Source: Jatrophihabitans sp. (lineage in GTDB: Bacteria; Actinomycetota; Actinomycetes; Mycobacteriales; Jatrophihabitantaceae). From it: DNA of 64,000 nt. Below, piece after piece: positions 1 through 8,627 of this stretch. The position numbers were made by a program, and so were the translations under genes. Each line of letters begins with the position of its first letter. The stretch's first letter is position 1. The notes under the pieces are model-generated. The model worked only from the letters and a program-made list of their open reading frames with translations, was not told where the DNA came from and searched no databases. The stretch covers positions 62,001 to 126,000 of the forward strand of contig DASWNX010000015.1 in NCBI GenBank assembly GCA_036399055.1, given 5' to 3'.

Positions 1-2
1 GG

Positions 3-47
3 GCCGGCTACGCCGAGTACCTGAACTCCTTCGAGGAGGCCCGATGA
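3..47 (+). CDS. 2-oxoacid dehydrogenase E1 component alpha subunit, C-terminal tail only
   Basis: Only the last 14 codons are inside the window, ending in residues NSFEEAR and a TGA at 45-47. The assignment rests on position: it lies directly before an E1beta gene on the same strand, and E1alpha-E1beta-E2 is the usual order of branched-chain 2-oxoacid or pyruvate dehydrogenase operons. The tail alone would not identify it. The original stop probably overlapped the E1beta ATG as ATGA; a repeat array now separates the two genes. Confidence 0.5.
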   Translation, partial: AGYAEYLNSFEEAR

Positions 48-195
48 GCGAGCATCGCAGCGAAGCGAGGAGCGGAGCGAGTTCAGCGATGAGCGCTCGC
101 GCGAAGAGCCAGAGACGCATGAGCGAGCATCGCAGCGGAGCGAGGAGCGGAGCGAGTTCAGCGATGAGCGCTCGCGCGAAGAGCGAGGAGGCCCG
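44..195 (+). repeat. Two tandem copies of a GAGCGAGC-rich repeat between E1alpha and E1beta
   Basis: Two 66-bp cores (44-109 and 119-184), differing at one base, are joined by a 9-bp linker. Each begins ATGAGCGAGCATCGCAGCG and ends in AAGAGC. The core can fold imperfectly (GCGAGC/GCTCGC plus ATCGC/GCGAT). An 18-bp direct duplication, CGAGGAGGCCCGATGAGC, flanks the insert at 32-49 and 184-201, so the E1beta ribosome site and start are duplicated. The array is open in one frame from ATG 44 to TGA 197-199 (MSEHRSEARSGASSAMSARA and onward), and that stop overlaps the E1beta ATG. A related array lies at 46826-46987. Whether the peptide is made is unknown. Confidence 0.9.
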
Positions 196-1170
196 ATGAG
201 CACCATGAGCATGGCCGCGGCGCTGAACGCGGCGCTGCGCAACCGGATGGAAGCCGACCCCAAGGTGCTGGTGATGGGGCTGGACGTCGGCAAGCTCGGC
301 GGCGTCTTCCGGATCACCGACGGCCTGCAGAAGGACTTCGGCGAGGACCGGGTGATCGACGCGCCGCTCGGCGAGTCCGGCATCCTGGGCTCGGCGGTCG
401 GGCTGGCGATCCGCGGCTACCGGCCGGTCTGTGAGATCCAGTTCGACGGCTTCGTCTACCCGGCCTTCGACCAGATCGTCTGTCAGCTGGCCAAGTTCCA
501 CAACCGGTCCCTCGGCCAGGTGAAGATGCCGATCACCGTCCGGATCCCCTACGGAGGCGGGATCGGGGCGGTGGAGCACCACTCGGAGTCCCCGGAGGCC
601 TATTTCGCCCACACCGCCGGGTTGAAGGTGGTGACCTGCTCCAACCCCTCGGACGCCTACTGGATGCTGCGCCAGTCCATCGAGTGCGATGACCCGGTGA
701 TCTTCTTCGAGCCCAAGCGCCGGTACTGGGCCAAGGGCGAGGTCGACACCGACGCCACGCCCGCGGCGCTGCACAAGGCGCACGTGATCCGTCCCGGGCG
801 CGACGCCACGCTGGTCGCCTACGGTCCGATGGTCGCCACCGCGCTGGACGCCGCCCGCGCCGCTGCCCAGGACGGTTCAGAACTCGAGGTCATCGACCTG
901 CGCTCGCTGTCGCCGCTGGACACCGACACCGTGGTGCAGTCGGTGCAGAAGACCGGCCGGCTGGTCATAGTGCACGAGGCCTCGGTGACCCTGGGCATGG
1001 GCGCTGAGGTCGCGGCCCGGGTGCAGGAGCGGGCCTTCTTCTCACTCGAGGCGCCGATCCTGCGGGTCGGCGGCTTCGACACCCCGTACCCGGCCAGCCG
1101 CATCGAAGAGGAGTGGCTGCCCGACGTCGACCGTATCCTCGACGCCGTCGACCGCGCCCTGGCCTACTAG
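196..1170 (+). CDS. 2-oxoacid dehydrogenase E1 component, beta subunit
   Basis: The 324-residue protein is a full-length E1beta of the pyruvate/branched-chain 2-oxoacid dehydrogenase type. With E1alpha it decarboxylates the 2-oxoacid on thiamine diphosphate and passes the acyl group to the lipoyl arm of E2. Family signatures are the ExxxFxGFxxPAFDQI-like stretch near residues 80-95 and EHHSESPEA at 127-135, followed by the transketolase C-terminal domain. GAGGAGG lies 7 bases before ATG 196; a second in-frame ATG at 205 is possible. E2 follows 88 bp downstream. Branched-chain and pyruvate types cannot be separated from this subunit alone, and no E3 gene is in view. Confidence 0.9.
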   Translation: MSTMSMAAALNAALRNRMEADPKVLVMGLDVGKLGGVFRITDGLQKDFGEDRVIDAPLGESGILGSAVGLAIRGYRPVCEIQFDGFVYPAFDQIVCQLAKFHNRSLGQVKMPITVRIPYGGGIGAVEHHSESPEAYFAHTAGLKVVTCSNPSDAYWMLRQSIECDDPVIFFEPKRRYWAKGEVDTDATPAALHKAHVIRPGRDATLVAYGPMVATALDAARAAAQDGSELEVIDLRSLSPLDTDTVVQSVQKTGRLVIVHEASVTLGMGAEVAARVQERAFFSLEAPILRVGGFDTPYPASRIEEEWLPDVDRILDAVDRALAY

Positions 1171-1258
1171 CGCGCCTGCCGTACCGCGCCAGACAAGCCG
1201 CACGAGCCCCACAGAGCCGACACCGCTCACTGAGCTGATTCCAGGAGAGACCGCAATC

Positions 1259-2689
1259 GTGGCTGAGCTGAAGCAATTCAAACTTCCCGACGTAGGGGAA
1301 GGGTTGACCGAGGCCGACATCCTGCGCTGGGACGTCAAGGTCGGCGATCCGGTGGTCGTCAACCAGGTGCTGGTCGAGGTCGAGACCGCCAAGGCAGCGG
1401 TGGAGCTGCCCTCGCCCTATGCCGGCGTGGTGCACGAGATCCACTTTGAAGAGGGCGTCACCGTCGATGTCGGCCAGCCGATCATCACTCTCAAGGTGGG
1501 CAGCGGAGAGCTGACCGGCGGGCCGGCCGGCAGCAGCCAGCCGCCTCCGGCCGTCCCCGAGACTCCAGTCGGTGGAGGCGCTGAGGACCTGATTCCGACG
1601 CCGCCACCGGACGGCGGTGTCGACGGCACCGCCTCCAACGGCGCAGGCGCCGCAGCCGGCGGTGAGCGGCAGGCCGTGCTGGTGGGCTACGGCGTCTCCG
1701 GTGAGCGCGGCCGGCGGCGCAAGCGCGAGCAGCCTTCGGCCGCGGTGCCGGCGCCCACAGCCAACGAGGCGTTCAACCTGACTCCGGGCACGGGCGCGGC
1801 GACCGCCGTCCTCAGCCCGCACCGCGGGGTGCTGGCCAAGCCGCCGGTCCGCAAGCTCGCCAAGACCTTGGGCGTCGACCTCGGCGCCGTGGTGGCGACC
1901 GGCCCGAACGGCACCATCACGCGCGCCGACGTCGAGCAGGCCGTCAGCACCCCCGTCGCGGCCATCGCCGTGCCGGCCCGCGACGCTGAGACCCGCATCC
2001 CGATCAAGGGTGTGCGCAAGCACACCGCCGCCGCGATGGTCGCCTCCGCGTTCACCGCGCCGCACGTCACCGAGTTCGTCACCGTCGACGTCAGCGAGAT
2101 GATGGACCTGCGCAAGCGGATCGGCGCCCGGCCCGAGTTCGCCGGCGTCAAGGTCTCGCCGCTGCTGTTCGTCGCCCGAGCGGTGCTGTGGGCCGCCAAG
2201 CGAACTCCGATCATCAACTCCACCTGGGACGAGGCAGCCGGGGAGATCGTGATCAAGCACTACGTCAATCTGGGCATCGCGGCGGCCACCGAGCGGGGCC
2301 TGATCGTGCCCAACATCAAGGGCGCGGAGTCGATGTCACTGCTGGAGCTGGCTCAGGCGATGGGCACGCTCACCGACACCGCCCGGGCCGGCAAGACCTC
2401 ACCGGCCGACATGAGCGGCGGCACCTTCACCATCACCAACATCGGGGTGTTCGGCATAGACACCGGCACTCCGATCCTGAACCCCGGCGAGGCCGCGATC
2501 CTGGCCTTCGGCGCGATCCGCCGGCAGCCGTGGGTGGTGGGCGCCGGAGACGACGAGCGCATCGAGCCGCGCTGGGTCACCCAGCTGGCGATCTCGTTCG
2601 ACCACCGCTCGGTGGACGGCCAGCAGGGCTCGCAATTCCTCGCCGACGTCGCGGCGGTGCTGCGCGACCCCGGCCTGGCACTGCTCTAG
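1259..2689 (+). CDS. 2-oxoacid dehydrogenase E2 component (dihydrolipoamide acyltransferase)
   Basis: This 476-residue E2 starts at GTG with AGGAGAG upstream. An N-terminal lipoyl domain (about 4-78) has the lipoylated lysine in VETAKA (K45). A long Pro/Gly/Ala linker contains a basic patch (GRRRKRE). A peripheral-subunit-binding domain lies around 182-226 (SPHRGVLAKPPVRKLAK), and the catalytic acyltransferase domain ends with DHRSVDG at 448-454, carrying the active-site His and Asp. E2 moves acyl groups from E1 to CoA and forms the complex core. With one lipoyl domain it resembles the actinobacterial BkdC type, so branched-chain 2-oxoacids are the likelier substrate. Its stop overlaps the convergent peroxidase stop. 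Confidence 0.93.
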   Translation: MAELKQFKLPDVGEGLTEADILRWDVKVGDPVVVNQVLVEVETAKAAVELPSPYAGVVHEIHFEEGVTVDVGQPIITLKVGSGELTGGPAGSSQPPPAVPETPVGGGAEDLIPTPPPDGGVDGTASNGAGAAAGGERQAVLVGYGVSGERGRRRKREQPSAAVPAPTANEAFNLTPGTGAATAVLSPHRGVLAKPPVRKLAKTLGVDLGAVVATGPNGTITRADVEQAVSTPVAAIAVPARDAETRIPIKGVRKHTAAAMVASAFTAPHVTEFVTVDVSEMMDLRKRIGARPEFAGVKVSPLLFVARAVLWAAKRTPIINSTWDEAAGEIVIKHYVNLGIAAATERGLIVPNIKGAESMSLLELAQAMGTLTDTARAGKTSPADMSGGTFTITNIGVFGIDTGTPILNPGEAAILAFGAIRRQPWVVGAGDDERIEPRWVTQLAISFDHRSVDGQQGSQFLADVAAVLRDPGLALL

Positions 2690-3192
2690 GCCAATGCGGC
2701 CTCGATAGCCGCGACCACCTCGGCGGACTCCGGCGTGGTGGCCGGGGCGAACCGGGCCACCACCTGTCCGGACGGGTCGATCAGGAACTTCTCGAAGTTC
2801 CACCGGATGTCCCCGGTGTAGCCCTCGGCGTCGGGCACGTCGACGAGTTCGGCGTACAGCGGGTGCCGTTGCGGGCCGTTGACCTGGACCTTCTCGGTCA
2901 GCGGAAAGGTGACTCCGTACGTGGTGGAGCAGAACTGCGCGATCTGCTCGCTGCTGCCCGGCTCCTGGCCGTTGAACTGGTTGCACGGCACTCCCAGGAC
3001 GGTGAAGCCTCGGTCTGCGAACTGACGCTGCAACCACTCCAAGCCCTCGTACTGCGGAGTGAGCCCGCACTGAGAGGCGACGTTGACAACCAGGGTGGTG
3101 ACGCCGGGTTGGGGCGCGAGGGTGGCCGCGCTGTCGGCGCCGGTTGCCTGCGGGGCGATCAACGGGGCTATCTGCACATCTGAGATCGACAT
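2686..3192 (-). CDS. Glutathione peroxidase family protein (Cys type)
   Basis: The 168-residue thiol peroxidase has the GPx catalytic set: Cys42 in NVASQCGLTPQY, Gln72 in PCNQF, and Trp131-Asn132 in RWNFEKF. The active residue is Cys (TGC), not selenocysteine. Cys-type GPx proteins usually use thioredoxin to reduce hydroperoxides, and actinobacteria lack glutathione, so thioredoxin is the probable donor here (inference). The start is the ATG giving MSISDVQ; a longer frame upstream has no family similarity. Its TAG shares bases 2687-2688 with the convergent E2 stop, so the transcripts must overlap. Confidence 0.9.
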   Translation of the reverse strand: MSISDVQIAPLIAPQATGADSAATLAPQPGVTTLVVNVASQCGLTPQYEGLEWLQRQFADRGFTVLGVPCNQFNGQEPGSSEQIAQFCSTTYGVTFPLTEKVQVNGPQRHPLYAELVDVPDAEGYTGDIRWNFEKFLIDPSGQVVARFAPATTPESAEVVAAIEAALA

Positions 3193-3322
3193 GCGGGCCA
3201 GCCTAGCCAGCGCGGGCCCAGCCCCGGCCCACGCCTGTCTCAGGCGGCTGCCGGTAGGCGCCCAGCCCGCCGGCGGAATATCTGGCCGAGCTAATGGCGT
3301 TAGGCATAACGTGGTCAGCAGG

Positions 3323-3360
3323 TTGGATCTGTTAAGAGAATCTGATATGCTGGTTAACAG
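3323..3360 (+). promoter_or_regulatory. Promoter with embedded 7-bp inverted repeat
   Basis: TTGGAT (3323-3328) and TATGCT (3346-3351) are separated by exactly 17 bp, a good housekeeping-type promoter in a locally AT-rich patch. A perfect inverted repeat CTGTTAA (3329-3335) / TTAACAG (3354-3360) starts right after the -35 and ends just past the -10, where a dimeric repressor could bind. It drives the small gene at 3479 through a leader of about 115 nt. Confidence 0.6.
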
Positions 3361-3478
3361 ATCGAGGCAGCACGGCCCAGCTGGACGAACGAAGCTTGAC
3401 GTACGATCGCCCGCCCAGCCAGCCCCGATGAAGACAGCGACGTCACTCATCAGGCCGCAAGGCAGTAGGGAGCTCGAA

Positions 3479-3628
3479 ATGGACATCAAGCGGAAGTTCC
3501 GTGCACGGCGGGCATACCGGCAGTACGAGCGCGCGCTAGTGAGCGCGTCGCCGGCGATGCGCAGCGAACTGCTGGCGATGGCAGCACACCAGAACTACCA
3601 CGGCCAGCAGAAGTCCTACAGCGCCTGA
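3479..3628 (+). CDS. Small basic hypothetical protein (49 aa)
   Basis: A 49-residue protein starting MDIKRKFRARRAYRQYERAL, mostly helical and positively charged at the N-terminus, with no signal peptide or membrane segment. GGGAG precedes the ATG, and the gene sits between a convincing promoter (3323-3351) and a strong terminator (3667-3703), so it is an independent transcript. I recall similar short Arg-rich proteins in other actinobacteria, but no function is known to me. A longer in-frame ORF from 3083 is antisense to the peroxidase gene and not credible. Confidence 0.65.
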   Translation: MDIKRKFRARRAYRQYERALVSASPAMRSELLAMAAHQNYHGQQKSYSA

Positions 3629-3666
3629 GCGCTCAGGCCGCGCCAGCCGCAGCCGCCAGGACACCA

Positions 3667-3703
3667 GGCCCGTCCGGTCATCCTCACCGATGCCGGACGG
3701 GCC
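3667..3703 (+). terminator. Strong hairpin terminator after the small gene
   Basis: An 11-bp perfect stem, GGCCCGTCCGG (3667-3677) with CCGGACGGGCC (3693-3703), has a 15-nt loop and is followed by TTCG rather than a T tract, as is common in high-GC bacteria. It could also stop the convergent MOSC transcript. Confidence 0.75.
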
Positions 3704-3734
3704 TTCGCCGTCTGGCCGGCAGGTTGCTCTCCTA

Positions 3735-3776
3735 GCGGCTCAGACCAGCCGGCTCAGACCAGCCGGCTCAGACCAG
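3735..3776. repeat. 14-bp tandem repeat x3 spanning the MOSC gene stop
   Basis: Three head-to-tail copies of CCGGCTCAGACCAG (the first has G at position 1). On the minus strand each unit reads CTGGTCTGAGCCGG, which is the last two codons and stop of the MOSC gene; two extra copies of that terminal segment follow the real stop at 3768-3770. Confidence 0.9.
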
Positions 3777-4487
3777 CACGGCGGGGTCGCCCGCGCGCAC
3801 GGTCCCGCCTCGCAGCACGTCGACCGTCATCCCGAGCATCAGCTGGTGCTGGTCGCCCAGCAGCTTCAGGATCCGGCCGTCCGGGCCGAGCGCGCCCTGG
3901 GCCATATCCACCATCACGCAGCGCACCATGCCGGCGTCAAGCCGGAGGACGACATCCTCACCGAGGCGCAGTTCGCGACCGTCCCAGTCGTCCTCGACGA
4001 AACCGGCGCCCGGCACGTCCAGCACCACGTTGGGGCGAAACCGGTCCACGTCGACGGGCTCACCGAGCAACTGTGAGAGTGCGCGCAGGGCGGCGGTGGT
4101 GATCAGGTGCAGCCCCGAGTCGTCGAAGTGCGGCACGTCTGTCTCGCGGCCCAGCCGCAGTGGCCGGCGCAGCGCGTCGCTGAGCAACTCGGCGGCCTGC
4201 GGGTCATCGGCTGAGAACCGCTGCCCGGTCGGCGACTCGATCAGTGGGACCGGCCCGTCCAGGGTGGCTTGGTAGCCGAGCAGGCCGTCGACCCGGCGAA
4301 ACCGCCGGCTGGTCTTGCCGCTGCCGAGGCCGCCGTCGGGCGTGTAGACCGCCCACTGCCGGTCACCGACGATGCCCCGGCCGTCGATTTCCGCAGTCGT
4401 CAGCCGCTCACCGCGCATCGACTTCACCGGATATCGGGCCAGTAGCGAGACGGCGCCGACCTGGCCGGTCGTTGGTCGCATCCGCAT
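3768..4487 (-). CDS. MOSC domain-containing protein
   Basis: This 239-residue protein has an N-terminal beta-barrel segment (LLARYPVKSMRGE, then GDRQWAVYTPDG) followed by a MOSC domain (DVDRFRPNVVLDVPG, residues ~145-230), the arrangement of YcbX/mARC-like molybdenum-cofactor sulfur-carrier proteins. Such proteins usually bind Moco and reduce N-hydroxylated compounds or carry sulfur. The expected Cys is present in GMVRCVMVD. The ATG at 4485-4487 is chosen; another lies two codons in. The region shared with the divergent thioredoxin-NHL gene is very short. Confidence 0.85.
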   Translation of the reverse strand: MRMRPTTGQVGAVSLLARYPVKSMRGERLTTAEIDGRGIVGDRQWAVYTPDGGLGSGKTSRRFRRVDGLLGYQATLDGPVPLIESPTGQRFSADDPQAAELLSDALRRPLRLGRETDVPHFDDSGLHLITTAALRALSQLLGEPVDVDRFRPNVVLDVPGAGFVEDDWDGRELRLGEDVVLRLDAGMVRCVMVDMAQGALGPDGRILKLLGDQHQLMLGMTVDVLRGGTVRAGDPAVLV

Positions 4488-4544
4488 ATGGTGCCATCTC
4501 GGGCTCGACTGTGGTTCCAGCGGCGGGCGCGGCAGACTGTACCG

Positions 4545-6362
4545 GTGACGACGGCCAGACAAGCGCGGGTGCGGGCTCCGGAGTTTCCCTCGGGCAGCTG
4601 GTTCAACGTGGGCGCGCCGTTGAGCCTGAAACAGCTGCGCGGCAAGATCGTGCTGCTGGACTTCTGGACGTTCTGCTGCGCCAACTGCCTGCATGTGATC
4701 GAGGAGTTGCACACCCTGGAACGGGATTTCGGCGACGAGCTGGTCATCATCGGCGTGCACTCGCCCAAATTCGAGCACGAGAAGTCCGACCACGCGGTGG
4801 CTGCGGCGACCGAGCGCTACGGGGTGGCGCACCCGGTGTTCAACGATCCCGAGCTGCACCTGTGGCAGCAGTACGCGGTCCGAGCCTGGCCGACGCTGGT
4901 GCTGATCGATCCGGACGGCTACGTCGTGGCCCAGGCCGCCGGCGAGGGCCAGGCCAGCGGGCTCGCCCTGATCGTCGAGGAGCTGATCGCGCGTTACGAC
5001 GCGGCCGGCGCGCTGCGCCGCGGCGACAACCCCTACCGCCCTGCCGAGCCCAGCCCCGGCGCGCTGCGGTTTCCGGCCAAAGCGATCCGGCTGGGCGGCG
5101 CAACGCCGGACGGCAGGTTGCTGATCGCTGACAGCGGGCACCATCAACTGGTCGAGACCGAGCTGGACGGCGCCACCGTGCGGCGCCGCATCGGCTCAGG
5201 CGAACGGGGCAAGGGCGGCCAGCGGTTGGCCGAGCCGAACGGGCTCACCCAACTGCCCGCCGACGTGGCCGCCGAGGTGGGGTTCGACATCGTGGTGGCC
5301 GACACCGCCAACCATCAGCTGCGCGGCGTCCGGTCAGCCGACGGCAGCATCACCCACACCGTGGACCTGGCCGCAGGCCTCGCCGGGACCACCACCGTGA
5401 CCGGCCCGGTGCCGGCGGTGCTGTCGCCCTGGGACGTGGCCTGGTGGCCTGCGATCGGTCAGGTGGCGATCGCCGCCGCGGGGGTGCACCTGCTACTCGG
5501 CTGGCAGCCGCGCACCGGGGTTCTGAGCATCCTGGCCGGAACCACCGTCGAAGGCCTGAAGGACGGTCCGGCGGCCGACGGCTGGCTGGCTCAGCCGTCC
5601 GGGCTGGCCGTGCAGGGGGACAAGCTCTGGTTCGCCGACTCGGAGAACTCCGCGCTGCGCTACCTGGACACCGACGGCCGGCTGCACACCGTCGTCGGCG
5701 AGGGGCTGTTCGACTTCGGCCACCGCGACGGCCCGGCGGGCCAGGCCCGATTGCAGCACCCGTTGGGGCTGGCCGTCCTCGACGACGGCTCGATCGCGAT
5801 CGCCGACACCTACAACGGCGCGATCCGCCGCTACGACCCGGCCACCGACCTGCTCAGCACGCTGGCAGGAGAGCTGGCCGAGCCCTCCGGGCTCGTGATG
5901 GTGGACGGCGAGCTGGTGGTGGTCGAGTCCGGCGCCCACCAGCTGGTACGGCCGGTCACCGCCGGCCAGCTGAGCCAGGTGCTCGGCGCCGCGCTGCAGA
6001 CCCGCCGCCCGGTCACGGAGCTGGCCGCCGGCAAGCTCGAGTTGACGGTGGAGTTCACGCCGCCGCCGGGCCGCAAGCTCGACGATCGGTACGGCCCCTC
6101 GACGCAGCTGACGGTCAGCGCCTCACCGCCGGAGCTGCTGTCCGACGGCGCCGGTTCGACGATCGAGCTGGCGCGGACGCTGGTGCTGACCGGCCCGCCC
6201 GGTCGCGAGGGCGTCCTGCACATCACCGCGCAGGCCGCCTCGTGTGACTCTGACCCTGCCGTCGAGCACCCGGCCTGCCACCTGGCCCGGCAGGACTGGG
6301 GGGTTCCCATCCGGTTGAGCCAGGACGGCAGCGCGCAGCTGCACTTGCCGCTCCTGGGCTAG
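4545..6362 (+). CDS. Thioredoxin-like domain / NHL repeat protein
   Basis: About 605 residues. The N-terminal third is a TlpA/AhpC-like thioredoxin fold with WTFCCANCLH, giving a CxxC at C45-C48. The rest is an NHL beta-propeller (repeated IADSGHHQLVE, VADTANHQLRG and IADTYNGAIRRY motifs, residues ~190-470) with a C-terminal beta-rich tail. The family is widespread in actinobacteria and presumed to be a cytoplasmic thiol-redox protein of unknown partner; no signal peptide is visible. The frame is open from ATG 4488, which would abut the divergent MOSC start with no promoter room. GTG 4545 gives the N-terminus expected for the family (MTTARQ). Confidence 0.88.
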   Translation: MTTARQARVRAPEFPSGSWFNVGAPLSLKQLRGKIVLLDFWTFCCANCLHVIEELHTLERDFGDELVIIGVHSPKFEHEKSDHAVAAATERYGVAHPVFNDPELHLWQQYAVRAWPTLVLIDPDGYVVAQAAGEGQASGLALIVEELIARYDAAGALRRGDNPYRPAEPSPGALRFPAKAIRLGGATPDGRLLIADSGHHQLVETELDGATVRRRIGSGERGKGGQRLAEPNGLTQLPADVAAEVGFDIVVADTANHQLRGVRSADGSITHTVDLAAGLAGTTTVTGPVPAVLSPWDVAWWPAIGQVAIAAAGVHLLLGWQPRTGVLSILAGTTVEGLKDGPAADGWLAQPSGLAVQGDKLWFADSENSALRYLDTDGRLHTVVGEGLFDFGHRDGPAGQARLQHPLGLAVLDDGSIAIADTYNGAIRRYDPATDLLSTLAGELAEPSGLVMVDGELVVVESGAHQLVRPVTAGQLSQVLGAALQTRRPVTELAAGKLELTVEFTPPPGRKLDDRYGPSTQLTVSASPPELLSDGAGSTIELARTLVLTGPPGREGVLHITAQAASCDSDPAVEHPACHLARQDWGVPIRLSQDGSAQLHLPLLG

Positions 6363-6577
6363 CGAGGCCGGGTTAGCCGCCGGCGAGCCTCGCCGGGCCA
6401 GCAGCCGTCTCACGGTGGTGCTCTGGCGCCTGTGATCGCCTTCACCGCGGTTTCTCTGCGACGCCGGCAAGCGGCTGACAGCCAGGCAACGCCTGAGAAG
6501 GCAGCGGGGAGACACGGCGGCGAAACTGACAGATCAGATGACCGGCACCCATTAGGGCACGAATCACTTGCGGCGCC

Positions 6578-6614
6578 TACTCGCCAGTAATACTCTTACG
6601 CTACTGACCAGTAA
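6578..6614 (+). promoter_or_regulatory. Paired TACT-N4-AGTA operators upstream of the FadE5-like gene
   Basis: Two near-identical sites, TACTCGCCAGTAA (6578-6590) and TACTGACCAGTAA (6602-6614), each a TACT-N4-AGTA palindrome, lie 24 bp apart and just before the AAGGAGA ribosome site. The layout suggests a TetR-family repressor responding to acyl-CoA (inference). No such regulator is encoded nearby. Confidence 0.6.
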
Positions 6615-6631
6615 CAAGGAGAAGCACCGCA

Positions 6632-8563
6632 ATGGGCCACTACAAGAGCAACCTCCGTGACATCGAGTTCAACCTGTTCGAGGTGCTCGGCACCGGCGAG
6701 CGGCTGGGCGTAGGACCGTTCACCGAGATTGACGCCGACACCGCCCGCGGAATCCTCTCCGAGGTCCGCACGCTCGCCGAGGGCCCGCTGGCCGAGTCCT
6801 ACGTCGACTCCGACCGCAACCCGCCGGTGTTCGACCCGGCGACCAACACGGTGACGATGCCCGAGTCGTTCAAGAAGTCCTACGCCGTCTGGCAGGACGC
6901 CGAATGGTGGCGGCTGGAGACCCTGCCCTCGTTGGGCGGCACCCTGGCGCCCCGGTCGCTGGTCTGGTCGATCGCCGAGATGGCGCTGGGCGCCAACCCG
7001 GCGATCTGGATGTTCAACTGCGGCCCGGCCTTCGCCAACATCGTCGACCAGGTGGGCACCCCCGAGCAGCGCAAGATCGGCCAGCTGATGATCGACAAGC
7101 GCTGGGGCGCGACCATGGTGCTGACCGAGCCGGACGCCGGTTCCGACGTCGGCGCCGGCCGTTCCAAGGCCATCAAGCAGGACGACGGCACCTGGCACAT
7201 CGAGGGCGTCAAGCGCTTCATCACCTCGGCCGAGCATGACATGGCCGACAACATCATCCATTACGTGCTGGCTCGCCCGGAGGGCGCCGGCCCCGGCACC
7301 AAGGGCCTGTCGTTGTTCATCGTGCCCAAGTACGACTTCGACTGGGACACCGGTGAGCTCGGCGCCCGCAACGGGGCGGTGGTCACCAACGTCGAGCACA
7401 AGATGGGCCTGAAGGCCTCCACCACCTGCGAGGTCACCTTCGGCGAGCGGACGCCGGCCAAGGGTTGGCTGCTCGGCGAGGTGCACGACGGCATCGCCCA
7501 GATGTTCAAGATCATCGAGCACGCACGGATGATGGTCGGCACCAAGGCCTACTCCGAGCTGTCCGCCGGTTACCTGGCGGCCCTGGACTATGCCAAGACC
7601 CGGGTCCAGTCCGCTGACCTGACACGGGCCAACGACAAGACCGCGCCGCGGGTGACGATCATCCACCACCCCGACGTCCGCCGGCAGTTGATGCTGCAGA
7701 AGGCCTACGCCGAGGGGCTGCGAGCGCTCGCGCTCTACACCGCCAGCGTCCAGGACCGAATCCAGGTCGCGGAGTACCAGCAAGCGCTCAGCGCCGGCGC
7801 CTCGCCGGACAGCTCAGCGGACAGCGTGCCCGCCGGCGGGCTGGCCGACGGCACCGGCGGGCAGCCGCAGCGCTCGTCGAGGCAGGCGACCAGCACCGAC
7901 GAGCGGCTCAACGACCTGCTGCTGCCCATCGTCAAGGGAGTCGGCTCCGAGCGCTCCTACGAGCAGCTGGGCCAGGCGCTGCAGGTGTTCGGAGGGTCGG
8001 GTTTCCTGCAGGACTACCCGCTGGAGCAGTACATCCGGGACAACAAGATCGACTCGCTGTATGAGGGCACCACCGCGATCCAGGGCCAGGACTTCTTCTT
8101 CCGCAAGATCGTGCGGGACAAGGGGGTCGGCCTGGGCGCGCTGTCGACCGAGATCCAGGGTCTGCTGGACTCGATCGCCGGCGAGGGCCGGCTCAAGGTC
8201 GAGCGTGAGGCCGTCGGCCAGGCGCTGACCGAGGTGGGCTCCATGGTCGCGGCGATGATCGCTCAGCTGACCTCGGCGCAGGACGACATCCGCAACCTCT
8301 ACAAGGTCGGGCTCAACACCACCCGGCTGCTGATGTCGTGCGGCGACCTGGCGATCGGCTGGCTGCTGCTGCGCCATGCCCACGTCGCCCTGGGCAAGCT
8401 GGACGGCAACGGGGTGAGCGCCTCGGACAAGTCCTTCTACGAGGGCAAGCTGGCGGTCGCCCGGTTCTTCGCCACCACCGTGCTGCCCGAGCTGACGGCC
8501 CGGCGCAAGGTGGTCGAGGCCACCGACAACGCGATCATGGACGTCTCGGAGGACGCCTTCTAG
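6632..8563 (+). CDS. fadE5: Acyl-CoA dehydrogenase, FadE5-like
   Basis: The 643-residue protein starts [20 protein letters not shown], very close to mycobacterial FadE5, and has the long C-terminal domain of that class. It oxidises acyl-CoA to 2-enoyl-CoA with FAD in beta-oxidation, passing electrons to ETF. The likely catalytic base is Glu478 in [12 protein letters not shown] Ser/Gly/Ala-rich stretch at about 384-423 ([15 protein letters not shown] and onward) looks like a disordered insertion in the helical domain and may account for the extra length over the roughly 610 residues I recall for mycobacterial FadE5. AAGGAGA precedes the ATG and two operator-like palindromes sit just upstream. 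Confidence 0.93.
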   Translation: MGHYKSNLRDIEFNLFEVLGTGERLGVGPFTEIDADTARGILSEVRTLAEGPLAESYVDSDRNPPVFDPATNTVTMPESFKKSYAVWQDAEWWRLETLPSLGGTLAPRSLVWSIAEMALGANPAIWMFNCGPAFANIVDQVGTPEQRKIGQLMIDKRWGATMVLTEPDAGSDVGAGRSKAIKQDDGTWHIEGVKRFITSAEHDMADNIIHYVLARPEGAGPGTKGLSLFIVPKYDFDWDTGELGARNGAVVTNVEHKMGLKASTTCEVTFGERTPAKGWLLGEVHDGIAQMFKIIEHARMMVGTKAYSELSAGYLAALDYAKTRVQSADLTRANDKTAPRVTIIHHPDVRRQLMLQKAYAEGLRALALYTASVQDRIQVAEYQQALSAGASPDSSADSVPAGGLADGTGGQPQRSSRQATSTDERLNDLLLPIVKGVGSERSYEQLGQALQVFGGSGFLQDYPLEQYIRDNKIDSLYEGTTAIQGQDFFFRKIVRDKGVGLGALSTEIQGLLDSIAGEGRLKVEREAVGQALTEVGSMVAAMIAQLTSAQDDIRNLYKVGLNTTRLLMSCGDLAIGWLLLRHAHVALGKLDGNGVSASDKSFYEGKLAVARFFATTVLPELTARRKVVEATDNAIMDVSEDAF

Positions 8564-8627
8564 CCGGCGTCGCGGCCTGCGTCGGCGAGGCTGCCGGCAG
8601 CGGCGCGCGGTTTATTAGGGTGAGCGG

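Noticed and set aside
2686..3192. Selenocysteine in the glutathione peroxidase
   Set aside because: The active-site codon is TGC (Cys), not TGA, and no SECIS-like hairpin is needed.
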